Origin: Euglena gracilis | Lineage: Eukaryota > Euglenida > Euglenophyceae > Euglenales | Reading direction: 5' to 3' | NCBI GenBank assembly: GCA_039621445.1 | Contig: CP154954.1 | Coordinates: 66,560,714-66,624,713, forward strand | DNA length: 64,000 nt | Shown here: piece after piece, positions 36,748 through 47,514 of the stretch | How the letters are laid out: every line of letters starts with the position of its first letter | How positions within the stretch are numbered: position 1 is the first letter of the stretch | Notes under the pieces: model-generated | Told to the model about the DNA's origin: nothing | Seen by the model: the letters and a program-made list of their open reading frames with translations, nothing else | Database searches by the model: none | Program-made: the position numbers and the translations under genes

Positions 36748-38868
36748 TCCGTTCCAGCCGCCAATAGTCATGGCGGGAGTCCAAGGGATCTTCCACAAGG
36801 ACCATCTGGAATTGTGGTGGCTGTGGCCTGTCGACGAGCCAGGTTTCTGGCGAGTCGTAGTCGAAATCAGGTGCGATCCAGTCCCGAACCCCTCCTTCGG
36901 GTACTGTCTGCTTGATGGCACTCGCTCTTTCCGCGAGAAACCACTGCAGCTTCTCCCAGAATTTCCTGGGCAAAGTCGCTGGCCAGATGAAGTAGTTTCT
37001 CCGAGGGTGATTGGCTGACACCTGCGGGGCATTCCCCGGGTGGAAGTCGATGGGAACGTGATAGGCGCATTCCGCCCGGACTGTATGGGGTCGCAATACG
37101 GCCCCTAGCCAGTCCTTCCAGGTCATCCCGTGTTTTTCGGGTGGCCATTGTGGTAGGCACCAGCGACCGTTTCGGTCCTGGGTTGTGAATAGGCGGAAAA
37201 GTATCTTTTCCCTGTCCGCTGTCTCCCAGAGGTAAGGTAATCTTACCCCTGCTTCCTCAGCAGCGAGGCGTATCGCCCCACTGTCGATCTGCCACCCACG
37301 GGCCATTCCCGTGTGGCGGTAGTCGTCGAGCTTGAGGTTGGCATATTTGAAGAAGTCCTTGAACTTTTTGTTCAAGGTGGAGTATTCCTCCAGTGGCTTC
37401 TCGGCACTCGCCACAATTGTGCGAACTGCGCCTTCCGCAGTGTGCCAGAAGGTACCTCGCAGGCAGTTGACGCAGAGTACTGGTACATTCGTACCATCTC
37501 GATCCGTGTAGCTAAAATTGTGCTTGTGGGTCCAACTGTCCACGCACTTGGCGCATACCAAGGCGGCACAGTTAGGTATGTACATATCCTTGTGGAACGA
37601 TTTCCGATCCACAGGGTTGCACACATGGACGAGGGGTAATCCCAAGTCAGGGGCACTGTTGTACATCCTGTGGCAAACAGTGCAGAGCCACACAAATCGG
37701 TTTTCCGATGTTCTGTCGACGAGGAATTCCTCGCCGAAGTATTGGGCCAAAACACGTGGTGATCTGGAATTGTAATAATTCCAGGTGACATTCTGGTCAA
37801 AGGACCATTTTCGTCCTTGACAGAACAGTGGTTCAATCCACCGATTAAGACATTGGTCTGTTCGCAGCTTGTGTTCGATCATCATGTACCTGTTTTTCAG
37901 GTCATGAGTCTCAGGATCATCCTGAGTCATCGCATTCCAATCGATGACAACTTCGCCTTCCGAAGGTGTCGTAGTCGTAGAGGCGCGGGATTTTCCCTGC
38001 CCCTTCGTAGGTGGTTTCGGCTGTGAGGTTTTCCCATAGCCGGATGATGTGACCTGTGTGAATCCTCCTCCCGAGGCTAATCCTCGAGAAGAAGATGCAC
38101 CCTGGCCTCCAGCACCACCACCGCCTTTCGGTGGGGGCTGATCACCTGTCTTAGGTGAGGGTTTGCAAGGCGCGGCACCGGGCTTTGATTTGGCCGGGGC
38201 CTTCGGACTTCCGCTTTCCGGAGCATCCGAGGGTCGCCGTTCGGCGTCACGCTTGCTTGACCAGGTGCGTGGTGACGGCTGGGCCGGGGGTCTTTTCCCC
38301 GACACCGAGCGTCGTTGACCTTCAGCAGGGGTTTCCCGAGCTGAGGGTCGCCCTACGCGTTCTTTCGCTGCGCTCGTGGGTTTCCCAGGAGCAGCCTTGG
38401 GGAACGGTGTGGGTGTGGGCGTCGTCGCCGCACTCCGCGTTGGCTGAGTCTGTGGTGGGGGCATGGATGTCCGTGCAGCCTGTTTTTCAGGTGCCGGTGT
38501 CCGTGTGTCCGCACGCTTCGGTGCAGTGGCCGATGTGTGTGGAGCTACGGGCTCATCCCGTGCCTCTGATGCCGCTACCGGTGCTAATGCAGGTTCATCC
38601 TGCACTGGCACGGGTAGCGTTGTCACCACTGACATTGCCGTTGGTTCGCCCTCCGTCCGTGTCGTTTCCGACACCGGCGGTGGCGTGGCCATTGGGGGAG
38701 GTTCATCCTCCTCCATGGCTGCAGCTTCAGTTGTTTCGTCCGCTGGCTGGGCCGTTTCTGCCACAGCAGTGGAAGAACTGGCCGCAGTGCCACAACTGCG
38801 ATCAGTGATCGCAAACCACCGAGTACACGTCCGCCCAGTGAGGGGCGCCGTTCAGGTCCTTCACCTGA
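36743..38868 (-). CDS. Unknown cysteine-rich ORF d, copy A
   Basis: Open in the -1 frame relative to ORF c, from about 38868 to a TAA inside the LTR; there is no ATG near its start (the first is in MEEDEPPPM). The N-terminal third is Pro/Ala/Thr/Lys-rich and disordered. The C-terminal half is globular and rich in Trp and Cys: WLCTVCHRMY, VHVC, CAALVCAKCVDSW, LCVNCLRGTFW could bind zinc. No signal peptide or membrane segment, so not an envelope. I do not recognise a family. Copy B (53237-55367) is almost identical, which suggests constraint or recency. Confidence 0.55.
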
Positions 38869-41800
38869 AGTGGGCTCCTCCACTGGCTCCTCTGTCGTCG
38901 GGATTTCCCCGGGGACAGGAAGCTTGAGGCGTAATACCTCAGGCGTATGGGTTACCGTCTCCGGCGGGTTTTTCCGCGGAGAGGTCGGTCCACCTGGCGT
39001 ACCCAGTGAGGATGGTGACAGTGGGATAGGCGTCATGTCACCTGTCGGTGATCCTGGGCGCTGGGCGGTTTCCGCCACAGTGTCCAGCATCACAACCGAT
39101 GGGCTACGGGTTTCCCGTGCCGGAGGTTCCGCAGGCTGAGGTTCATCCTCGGCCATTGGGACCACTTCTTCCGTCTCCTCCGCTTCCGGAGGTGAATCCT
39201 CTGTGTGTAGCTGTGCTGCAGAACGCGGGTCTTCCCCGGTTCTGTAGCACCCCTGTGCATCTGACAGGCGGAAAAAGCTAATACTTTCGCTCCTGTCAGA
39301 GTTGGGATATGGGGGTGGCCATGACGGTCTTACCCAGCTTCCGGGTAAGGGCTCTGGCTCGTCCTCGTTGTTACGGCAGAGGTCTTCCCACTGCATTCGC
39401 CGATCCCAGCTCATGCCACGTTCTCCTGTGTCTTCCAGGAAGGCTGGCAGCGGCAAGGCATAACGTGGCTGTTTTTCCACGTCTGCTGCGTAGAAGGACT
39501 GGAAATCTTCCCAGATCAGGATATTCCCGAACTGGTTTTCCATGTGCTTCGGAAGACCGATTTCGGCCTCGTACCAGTCCGGCCGCAGGTTCATCCTGCG
39601 TCGGTCTTGGTCATTCGGTCTGGCTTCTTCCTCGGTGTATCCCCGAGGTAACCACTTCCTGTGAATATTCACATCAGTGGTCATGTACTCCAGGAAATAA
39701 ATGTACACCTCCAGGACGTAGGTAATCCACGCCCTGTGCCAGTATTGTTGGAGTAGAAATATTTTCTGCCGGTGCTGTTTCAGCACCTTTCGATCTTGCG
39801 TTCCGATCTGGGGCTTTCGGCACTGATGCAGGAGAAATCTCCTGGTCAGTGGGCTGCCGGCATTCTCGGCAGTCGGAGGCGGTTTTCCACGCTCACCGAA
39901 ACCCCAGAAATCAACAATGTGTTGCTCTTTGCAAAACTGGCATTCCAGCTTGTATCGCTGAGGATAGGCGAGGTCCACGTCCAGTACCTTGAACAGCATG
40001 CCATACATGCTATCCAAGAATACTTGGAGGTTGTTCGTGAACATTACCGCAGCCTGCACCTGGAGTTTCTCCGGCAGGGGGTAATACTTCCACTGGATTC
40101 CCAGTGCGCTGACGGAATACATGTGGTTGAAGATTTCCTTCAACTGTGCGACGAACGTTTCATCGTCAGGACATGTTCCCAAACAGTTCACGTACGACTG
40201 ACCGTTTCGGTCAGTAAAGATGCCGAAGTTCTGGCAGGGGTATCCCAACCAGAACCACAGCTCCCAGAAACCGGGCATCCGGTCCAGGACCACTTCATTC
40301 GAATGAGGGTATCCCTCAAATGCATGAAGTTCAGAACTGTAGAAAAATCGCTTGCAGTGATCGTACGTACGATCCTGTACCACTTCGAGCACCGCTTCCG
40401 GTGGTCGGTGGATGACGTTACCTGCACGCGTGTACTGCTGAATATTTTCTTCTATTATCGGTCCGATCTCATCCAGGTAGTCGAACACCTGGTTAACGTC
40501 GTAATCCTTCGTTTTCGAAGGCTCGGCGGCTTTTCCGCCTTTTCCTGTCGGGGGTCCGGCAGATTTTCCGCCTTTGCCTGGAGCTGGCCAGGCGGCTTTT
40601 CCGCCTTTGCCAGGTGGGGCTTTCCCACCTTTCTCCTGGCCTTTTCCTTTCCCCTTACCTTTGCCCTTTCCTTTACCCTTGCCCTTTGTGTTTGACAGCC
40701 ATTCGAATGTCGCCCGGTATGGGTCAGAGTATTCCCAGTATTCTGGGTCTTCTGGCGTAAACACAGGGTAAGTCACGGATTCCGTGCTTGGCGTTCGAGC
40801 AAATTCCTGCTCAGCGTCACCACGATTCGAGTAAACCGGTGCGACTGGGGATGGTCGGGTTTCCCGACGTGCCCGTTCTGCCGTCACGTCGGGCGCTGGC
40901 GGAGCTTCCTCCTCAGCGTCGACGTGCATCGCCGCGGGCGGATTTTCCGACCTCGGCGAGCGGCGCTGTGGCTGCGGCGTCAGATTTTCCGGGCCGCGGT
41001 CACGCTTGCCGGCGGCAGAGCTTGTGGGTCGTGCTGGTGGCGCTTCCGCCACAGCCACGTCCCGCTGTCGCGCTGGTTGACTTGACCGTGATGGAGCTGG
41101 GACTCCTGTGAGAGCGAACACAGCAGCATCATACTGCTGGCGCTCTTCCCGTGTCATTTCCGCCCGGGCAGGGTATCCCTGGCCAGCGGAAACAGGGGGG
41201 CGACGTGCGATTTGTCGTTGGATCGTCACAGCATATTCATACTGTTGACGCTCCTCCTCAGTCTCGAACGGCCGACCAGTCCACGGGTTAACGGGTTCAT
41301 CCCGTGCCGGGGGAACTGGTGCCGCACGAGGCGCTGCCGCGGCTTCCCGCGGGCGAGCGCTTCGGGCAGAGTCAGACGTCGGGGGAGGATTTCCCTCCGC
41401 AGGACGTCGTGGGATAGGGTCAGGTATGGTTGGGTGGGGTTGAGGTGGATATACGTACTGATCCCGTGGCATTGGCGCCTCCTGGGGATAATCCCCAGAG
41501 ACGGTGTACTGAGACACAGGCTCCTGCGCAGGATAATCCCGCCGGGGCATGCGCTCAGGGGATCGAAAAATACTTTCTTTCACACGTGGGTGTTCACTCC
41601 GGACAGGTGCTTCCACCGTCTCTTCCTCGGGTAATCCGGGGGAGTGAGCACGAAAATGTGCAGTGTAAGTGCCAACTGGTGGTACCTGCCGTGCGACCTG
41701 TGGCGGGACTTCCACGCCCAGGTCACGCATGGTAATGTCTGCCGCGAATCCCGACGCGTCCGGGTCGGTGTAATACACCAGACCGGTCATCGTCGCCTGG

Positions 41801-42270
41801 GCGCACATACACCACAGGGCCGGAGGGGTATTCGCGATGGTCAAAACTTTACGGCAGTGGTCATCCCACAATGCCTGTGTGAGTTGGTCTGGTGCCGGGT
41901 TTGCGCTCATACGCATAACCCGGTTCATCGTCTCCGCCGTGCGGTGGATCATCACACACGCATACGGTGGGAGGCGACGAGAGCCTGATGGCTGAGATGG
42001 CCGCGCTTCCGCGGGCATCTGGGTCATCCTGCTACTGCTGCTGGCTTCAGGGTTTCCCTGAGCCGCAGTCCGTGCAGGTGGCTGCGTACCGTATCGGTAT
42101 GCATATTGGTCAGGTTGAGGGTGAGTGGTGGGGTGGTAAGGCGGTCCTCCGCCTGAATCCCTTCCACCGGGCAGCATGATACCGCCCGGGGTCGGTACGG
42201 TAAATTGTGTGGGTGGTTTGTTGTCAAGTGAAAGGGTATCTCCCTGGTTTGGGTATTGGCTGGCAAACAA
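38623..42270 (-). CDS. Unknown long ORF c, copy A
   Basis: 1,215 codons from MFASQYPNQGDTLSLD, starting 80 bp after the pol stop. Residues 1-500 are Pro/Arg/Glu-rich and disordered; near residue 525 a (GK)n run and GKGGKA repeats follow; residues about 600-960 are globular with many aromatics (GFWELWFWLGYPCQNFGIF, CQFCKEQHIVDFWGFG). The last 50 or so residues are an out-of-frame reading of ORF d. It lacks membrane segments. Its position after the chromodomain is that of env in errantiviruses, but nothing in it supports an envelope role. Function unknown. Confidence 0.6.
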   Translation of the reverse strand: MFASQYPNQGDTLSLDNKPPTQFTVPTPGGIMLPGGRDSGGGPPYHPTTHPQPDQYAYRYGTQPPARTAAQGNPEASSSSRMTQMPAEARPSQPSGSRRLPPYACVMIHRTAETMNRVMRMSANPAPDQLTQALWDDHCRKVLTIANTPPALWCMCAQATMTGLVYYTDPDASGFAADITMRDLGVEVPPQVARQVPPVGTYTAHFRAHSPGLPEEETVEAPVRSEHPRVKESIFRSPERMPRRDYPAQEPVSQYTVSGDYPQEAPMPRDQYVYPPQPHPTIPDPIPRRPAEGNPPPTSDSARSARPREAAAAPRAAPVPPARDEPVNPWTGRPFETEEERQQYEYAVTIQRQIARRPPVSAGQGYPARAEMTREERQQYDAAVFALTGVPAPSRSSQPARQRDVAVAEAPPARPTSSAAGKRDRGPENLTPQPQRRSPRSENPPAAMHVDAEEEAPPAPDVTAERARRETRPSPVAPVYSNRGDAEQEFARTPSTESVTYPVFTPEDPEYWEYSDPYRATFEWLSNTKGKGKGKGKGKGKGKGQEKGGKAPPGKGGKAAWPAPGKGGKSAGPPTGKGGKAAEPSKTKDYDVNQVFDYLDEIGPIIEENIQQYTRAGNVIHRPPEAVLEVVQDRTYDHCKRFFYSSELHAFEGYPHSNEVVLDRMPGFWELWFWLGYPCQNFGIFTDRNGQSYVNCLGTCPDDETFVAQLKEIFNHMYSVSALGIQWKYYPLPEKLQVQAAVMFTNNLQVFLDSMYGMLFKVLDVDLAYPQRYKLECQFCKEQHIVDFWGFGERGKPPPTAENAGSPLTRRFLLHQCRKPQIGTQDRKVLKQHRQKIFLLQQYWHRAWITYVLEVYIYFLEYMTTDVNIHRKWLPRGYTEEEARPNDQDRRRMNLRPDWYEAEIGLPKHMENQFGNILIWEDFQSFYAADVEKQPRYALPLPAFLEDTGERGMSWDRRMQWEDLCRNNEDEPEPLPGSWVRPSWPPPYPNSDRSESISFFRLSDAQGCYRTGEDPRSAAQLHTEDSPPEAEETEEVVPMAEDEPQPAEPPARETRSPSVVMLDTVAETAQRPGSPTGDMTPIPLSPSSLGTPGGPTSPRKNPPETVTHTPEVLRLKLPVPGEIPTTEEPVEEPTSGEGPERRPSLGGRVLGGLRSLIAVVALRPVLPLLWQKRPSQRTKQLKLQPWRRMNLPQWPRHRRCRKRHGRRANQRQCQW

Positions 42271-45200
42271 AAATTCTGCGGAAAGAAAGAATGATAAGAA
42301 TCAATGATAGAAACAACAAACGAAAACAACATGGATTTCCCATGTATCCTCAAAAGTTTGTCATGGAAACATCAATGTTATGCTTCTTGTTCCACAGCTT
42401 CCAATCTTGCTGGACATACCCAACAAAACTGGTTGCTGGCTCCCAAGTGTCCTCCTCGGGCCCATACCCTTTCCAGCGGACCTTCCAAAGGTGCATACCT
42501 TTGTCGATTTTGTGATCGATAATTTTATCGACTACAAAGTCGTCCGTCTCAGGTAATCTGGAACGGGGTTTGAAGTGCAAACACGGGATGGGTTTCCCAT
42601 CCGGTGGCGACAGGTATGGTTTGAAGTCGTCCATATGAACGTCCTCAACACCATTCGGTAATGCAACCTTGTAACGCCCGCTGGTACCTAGTCTTTCTAG
42701 GATTTCACAGGGGCCGAGCCAGAGGGGGTCCAGCTTGGAAGACTGCATGCGAGTACGGCTATTCCGTACCCACACGCGGTCGCCGGGACTATACACAGGT
42801 CCCTTGAAGTTCTGCAAAAACGATTTCCGTTTTGCTGCATGAATATCAGTGACGCGCTTCTGGACTGCAGAACGTAGATTTTCTACTTCCGCAAACCAGG
42901 TCTCGCAACTGACACTCGTTCGGGCGGGTCTCTCCGAAGGGACATCCCCTATGGCCGGAGGGTCCCGTCCGAAAACTAATTTATAGGGGGAGTGAGGTAA
43001 AACCAGTCCTGGTAGGGTATTGATATGAAACAAAGACCATGGTAGAACTGATATCCAGTTGCTGCGCGAGTCAGCCAGTGAAAGGCGAAGCATATTCACG
43101 ACGGATTTCACGGCTGCCTCGGCTCTACCATTGCCTTTGGGTCGGTATATAATGGAAAAATGTTGCTCGATTCCGAGTAAACCGCACAAAGTGGTGAAAA
43201 ACCTTGAAGAAATCAAATGGTCTTGATCACTCACGATTTCATTCAGTAAACACATTAAGCAAATGCATTGCTCCAAAAATATAGTTGCCAAACTTTGGGC
43301 AGTCAACCCTGACTTCTGGCATGGAATGGCTACAATGTACCCACTCAGCCTGCAGACGACAACAAAAACGTAATCGTAAATTCTGTCGTACGTTCCTTTG
43401 CACGGTTCTAATTCCAGAAAATCCATGCAGAGGGATGTAAAAATGTCAGGGGGTACGGGGAAAAAGTCCATCGTACCAGGGGGGGTACCTCTGCGGGGTT
43501 TTACCGCTTGACAAATTTGACACCGTTGCGCTATTCGCAAACAGCGTGAGTAAAGCTCTTTCTCGCTCAGGGTTGTGCAATACCTGCGGCCCACCAACGA
43601 AAGAAGTTTGGGGGCCCCAGGGTGACCATGGTTGTGATAACACAAAATCACATCATCAACCAGGTCCTGGGGGATACAATATTTGTAACCCGATTCATTG
43701 CGAAAAACCAACCGTAAAGGTGAAAGAGTGTAATTGTCCAGCACTTCGCCATTACGAAGTCTGGTGACAATGGTGTCATACACCGGGTCACGACTATAAT
43801 CCCATTCGCGAAAGAACAGTGGGGAAGGGGACTCCGTGCGCGTAATACGCCGGGGTCCGGACGTGCTTCCACGTCGGCGCCTTCCTCGCACTGGTGCGAC
43901 CAGGAATAGTTGTGAAACGGGAAAAGAATCCAAAAGATTATCCGCAGCGTCGTTTCGACGTGCGTAGTCGTCAGCTTCCTGACTTCCATGAAAAGTCGCG
44001 TCTCCCTCATCCGGGTTCCCAGGGTAATACCAAGGGGCCCGACTGAGCGGATCCGCTACTTTTTGTGTGTGACCAGGGGTATAGATAACCACAAGGTTGA
44101 ATTGACTCAAGAACTCATGCCATCTGCATCGCCTTCCGACCGATGACATGGCCTTGTTCAAATCCTCGGTGTACCAGTGTTGGAGACTCTCATGGTCGGT
44201 CTTGACGAGGATCTGGACAAGGCTGCTGGCTACCCAGCTTCGGAATTTCTGGAGTATAAGCACGATTGCGTAGGTTTCCTTCTCGCGTATACTCCATTTG
44301 ACTTGACCTTTTCCATCGTCGCCCTGTAACTTTCTGCTGAAGAAAGCCACAGGTCGGAGCTCATTCGCCGCATTATGCTGGCTAAGAACTCCGCCAACAG
44401 CGTAATCGCTGCTGTCGACTTCCAACACGTATGGTTTGTACGGGTCCGCGATTTCGAGGACAACATTCTCCAAAAGCAAAACCTTGATTTTCTCACGCGG
44501 CTCGCGCATTTGGTCATCCCAAATGACTTTGGTGTTGTCAACAGCCCGGTTTTTGAGCTGTTTGGTGAGGGGCACCGCGATTTTCGCGAAGTCCTTCATA
44601 TAAATCGCGTAGTATTGGGCTAATCCCAAAAATCCTTTGAGGTGAGTAATCGTTTTGATTACCTCAGGGGTCCATTTCTTAATGGCTTCGAGTTTACTCG
44701 GAGCGGCTTTCCGCTGTCCATTGCTGAGGATGTGCCCGCAAAATTTTATAAGTATCCGAAACAAATGCATTTTCGCGCCTTTCGCGAAAAGCACATGTTT
44801 TTGAAAAGCGGTTAATACCGCGCAAACATGGTGGAAGTGTGTACGAGGATATCCTCGCTCGATTTTGCGGATGGTGGTGGTGTTCCCACCAGCACATCAT
44901 CAATGTACACAATGGCAAACGGTAAATCGCGTAGAACCCATTGTATCATGCGCTGAAACATGGCTGGGCCATTCTTAACACCCATGGGGAGTACCGTCCA
45001 TTGGTACACACCCTTGGATGTCACGAATGCCGTGTATGGTTGGGAGTCAGGGTGTAAGTGCATTTGGTGAAAACCGTCCTCCAGATCGAAAATTGACCAC
45101 AACCGGTTTTCCGATTGTTTGGTGATCAAATCCTCGATCAGGGGGAGCGGGAAGGGATCATCCCTTGTTTGGGAGTTCAGGTACCGGTAATCCAGCACCA

Positions 45201-45723
45201 GCCTCATTTCTTCTGACCTGAGGGGTCTGGGGGTTTAGGAACAACAAATGCCTGGGATGTCCACTCGCTTTTCGAGGGTACAATCCACTTGCGCTGAATA
45301 AGCTTCTCAATCATTTCATTGAGAGCTTGTTCGCGTTCTCCCGAACAACGAAAAAATTTCCGGTGCATTGGCTTGGCTCCATCCTTAAGCTCGATCTTAC
45401 AAACACCGAACGGACCGCGTATCGCGGGGTCGATGTCGCACGCGTATACTGGATTTTCCAGCACACCGTGGAATTCGCGGGTAATCCGCGAACAGAATTC
45501 GGCTGACTTAGGATGCTGACCTGCACTCTCGATGACTGCGGAAACCGCCAGGGTATCCCTGGGGCTACCGAGCTTCCTCGGCACCGCAAATTCGGACATT
45601 CCGAATGCATCGAAGAAACATACGCGAAAAATGATTTCTTGCAAGGGTGGTAATATTTTACCACAAAAATCCTCAAAAATCGGTACATTAGTGGGTAAAT
45701 CCCACCAATAAAAACATACATAC

Positions 45724-45946
45724 GATAGTTGGGTGAACCATTCCGCTTCCGGAATGATGGGTATGAGAATAACTCCACGGGCTTCATCCCGCAGAATTTT
45801 CTCAACCGCACATTCGATAAGTTTTGGGGGAGGGTGCATCCATAACACCGTATCACCCCAAAATTTATCAAATGCGTTGGAGTGTTGTGACCAATGACGT
45901 GGCAAACGGGCATGTGCATTGGATGAGAAGGCATCGATTTCCAATG
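45724..45946 (-). other. Dam-like module in giant element pol, copy A
   Basis: LALEIDAFSSNAHARLPRHW, DTVLWMHPPPKLI and GVILIPIIPEAEW. The arrangement is that of the Dam-like module in the other elements (FAS/FSS-x-NA, W-x-x-PP, hydrophobic strand then P-x-x-x-W), but the core is HPPP, without the catalytic Asn. It lies between protease and RT. Confidence 0.55.
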
Positions 45947-46759
45947 CCAAATCAAAAGAATCAGCCAATGTCGCGATTTTGGAAAACCATCGTTCCAAAA
46001 TGCGATATTGACCAAAATTGAAAGCATTCCATACGCGTTTCGCGTATTCATGCACCCGATTTCCGGGTTGCAGAGAAGAAAGAAACACAATGAATGGATC
46101 CACAAACATGCGGGTTGTCTTCCACTACCTCAAGGGGTAATCCCAAGGGAGTTTGGACAGGTTGGGGGTTTCCCCATTCCGCATCAAATTCATACCAAGT
46201 GTACTCTGGATGGTGATTAGACATAACGCTTTTCGCGTTTCCAAACAACGGGGCTACTCCGCGTTGTTGGAGTACTCGGTGTATCTCCGCGCATTGCGGG
46301 CTACAACCAAGTGTATCCCTAGGTGTAGATTCCGTATTGGGAATTGCAATTAGGGTCTTATATTGAACTAAACATCCAGAATCGAAACCCGATCGAGTCG
46401 AAATTCTCCTGCAGTGCACACATTGCCAGGAAGTGTGATGGTGTGACGGGTGTGCGTGTCCGTGGGTGTCGATGGCATTAGCCGGTGAGTCTTGTACAGG
46501 TGTGCCTGGATTCGGCACAACTGGTGGGTAACGGAGTGGTGGTGTGGCTGGGCGACTACTCGACACCGATATATCTTCAGGCCTTTGGGCTTTCGTCTTG
46601 TAACCCAGTGAAACGGCGGGGGTACCGCTACTCGCTTGCCCTGCCTCATGTGGAACGCATGTTGGTGTGTCATTGGGCAGGGGGGAGGCTTTCTCCGTAC
46701 CCCGGGTGTGGAAAACGGTTGTTGGTGTGGTGGATAACGGTGTTGCCATTGTGGGTAAC

Positions 46760-46829
46760 GGTGTTTTTCTTTTTTTTTTTTTTTTTCTTTTTTTTTCTTT
46801 TTTTTTCTACTTTTTTTTTTTTTTTCTTG
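46760..46829. repeat. T-rich insert in copy A pol
   Basis: About 70 bp of T with scattered C (A-rich on the element's coding strand) between TAACGGTG and GAAAAGTGG. Copy B has these flanks joined (63262-63275). It could be a poly-A insertion by target-primed reverse transcription, or an assembly patch. Confidence 0.8.
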
Positions 46830-47514
46830 AAAAGTGGTGGTCATCATGGCGGATGTCAACGGTTGATGGTGGTTTGGGTGTCAATGAAGTGGTGGGAGCT
46901 GTGCGCAAACCGTGGGAGTGGCAATCCACAACCAATCGGTACTGGCGTAAAAATGGGTATCCCAAAATTACGTCAGACCCGTGAATTCCGGACTCGTAAC
47001 CCCAAATATTGGTGAAATGTTGTAATTGTGGGGGTTGTGAGTGATGCTTCGGAATGATGGGCAAGAGTATCTCGAGCACACATCCCAAATCACCACCACA
47101 CATGGGGGTGTTATCCGCGGTTGTAATTTTGATCGGTTTCTTGGCGCTTACCAAGAGCGGGGTCGGTATCAACCCCAACCGAAAGAGCAGTGCAATGCGA
47201 CAACCAGTGTCAATGAGAATTTTAACTTTAGTGGAGAAATTTTGGATGCGGATTTCCGCTTGGACGAGTAATTCCATTGGTGGTACGCAAAGTGAAGGGT
47301 CTGGCGGAAATACGTTTGCATGCCAGCTCTCCCATGAACCCTTTCCTACTTTGCTCAGCATTCCGAGCGGAAATGTGGAGTGGGGGGTAGGGGACCCGAA
47401 ATAATTCCGGGTACTGACCGTGAAGGCGGATGGGCAGGGGGGGTAAGGTTGATCAGGTCTTACCTCCATCTGTTCATCAGCCCAGAGGTCCGTGCCCTCG
47501 GACCTCGGGCTCCC

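Larger units (their letters stand above)
42350..47514 (-). pseudogene. Giant element pol, copy A, broken
   Basis: The same domain order as copy B but with visible lesions: a T-rich insert on the plus strand (46760-46829, absent from copy B), a 4-base insertion near 46078, and single-base losses near 45207 and 44842, so the ORF falls into pieces (47469-46807, 46749-46048, 46109-45204, 45207-44812, 44794-42350). The last piece still encodes part of RT, RNase H, integrase and the chromodomain. After gag the pol frame is entered through one UAG (47515-47517) with no frame change. This copy cannot make a full Pol protein. Confidence 0.88.

Noticed and set aside
39772-40695. 307-codon plus-strand ORF, also at 56275-57198
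   Set aside because: Antisense shadow of ORF c. The sense frame has sensible composition, a GK repeat and full-length openness; the antisense one shows no motif.
36743-42270. Envelope gene in ORFs c and d because of their position after pol
   Set aside because: No signal peptide, transmembrane helix, furin-type site or fusion-peptide-like stretch is visible in either copy.
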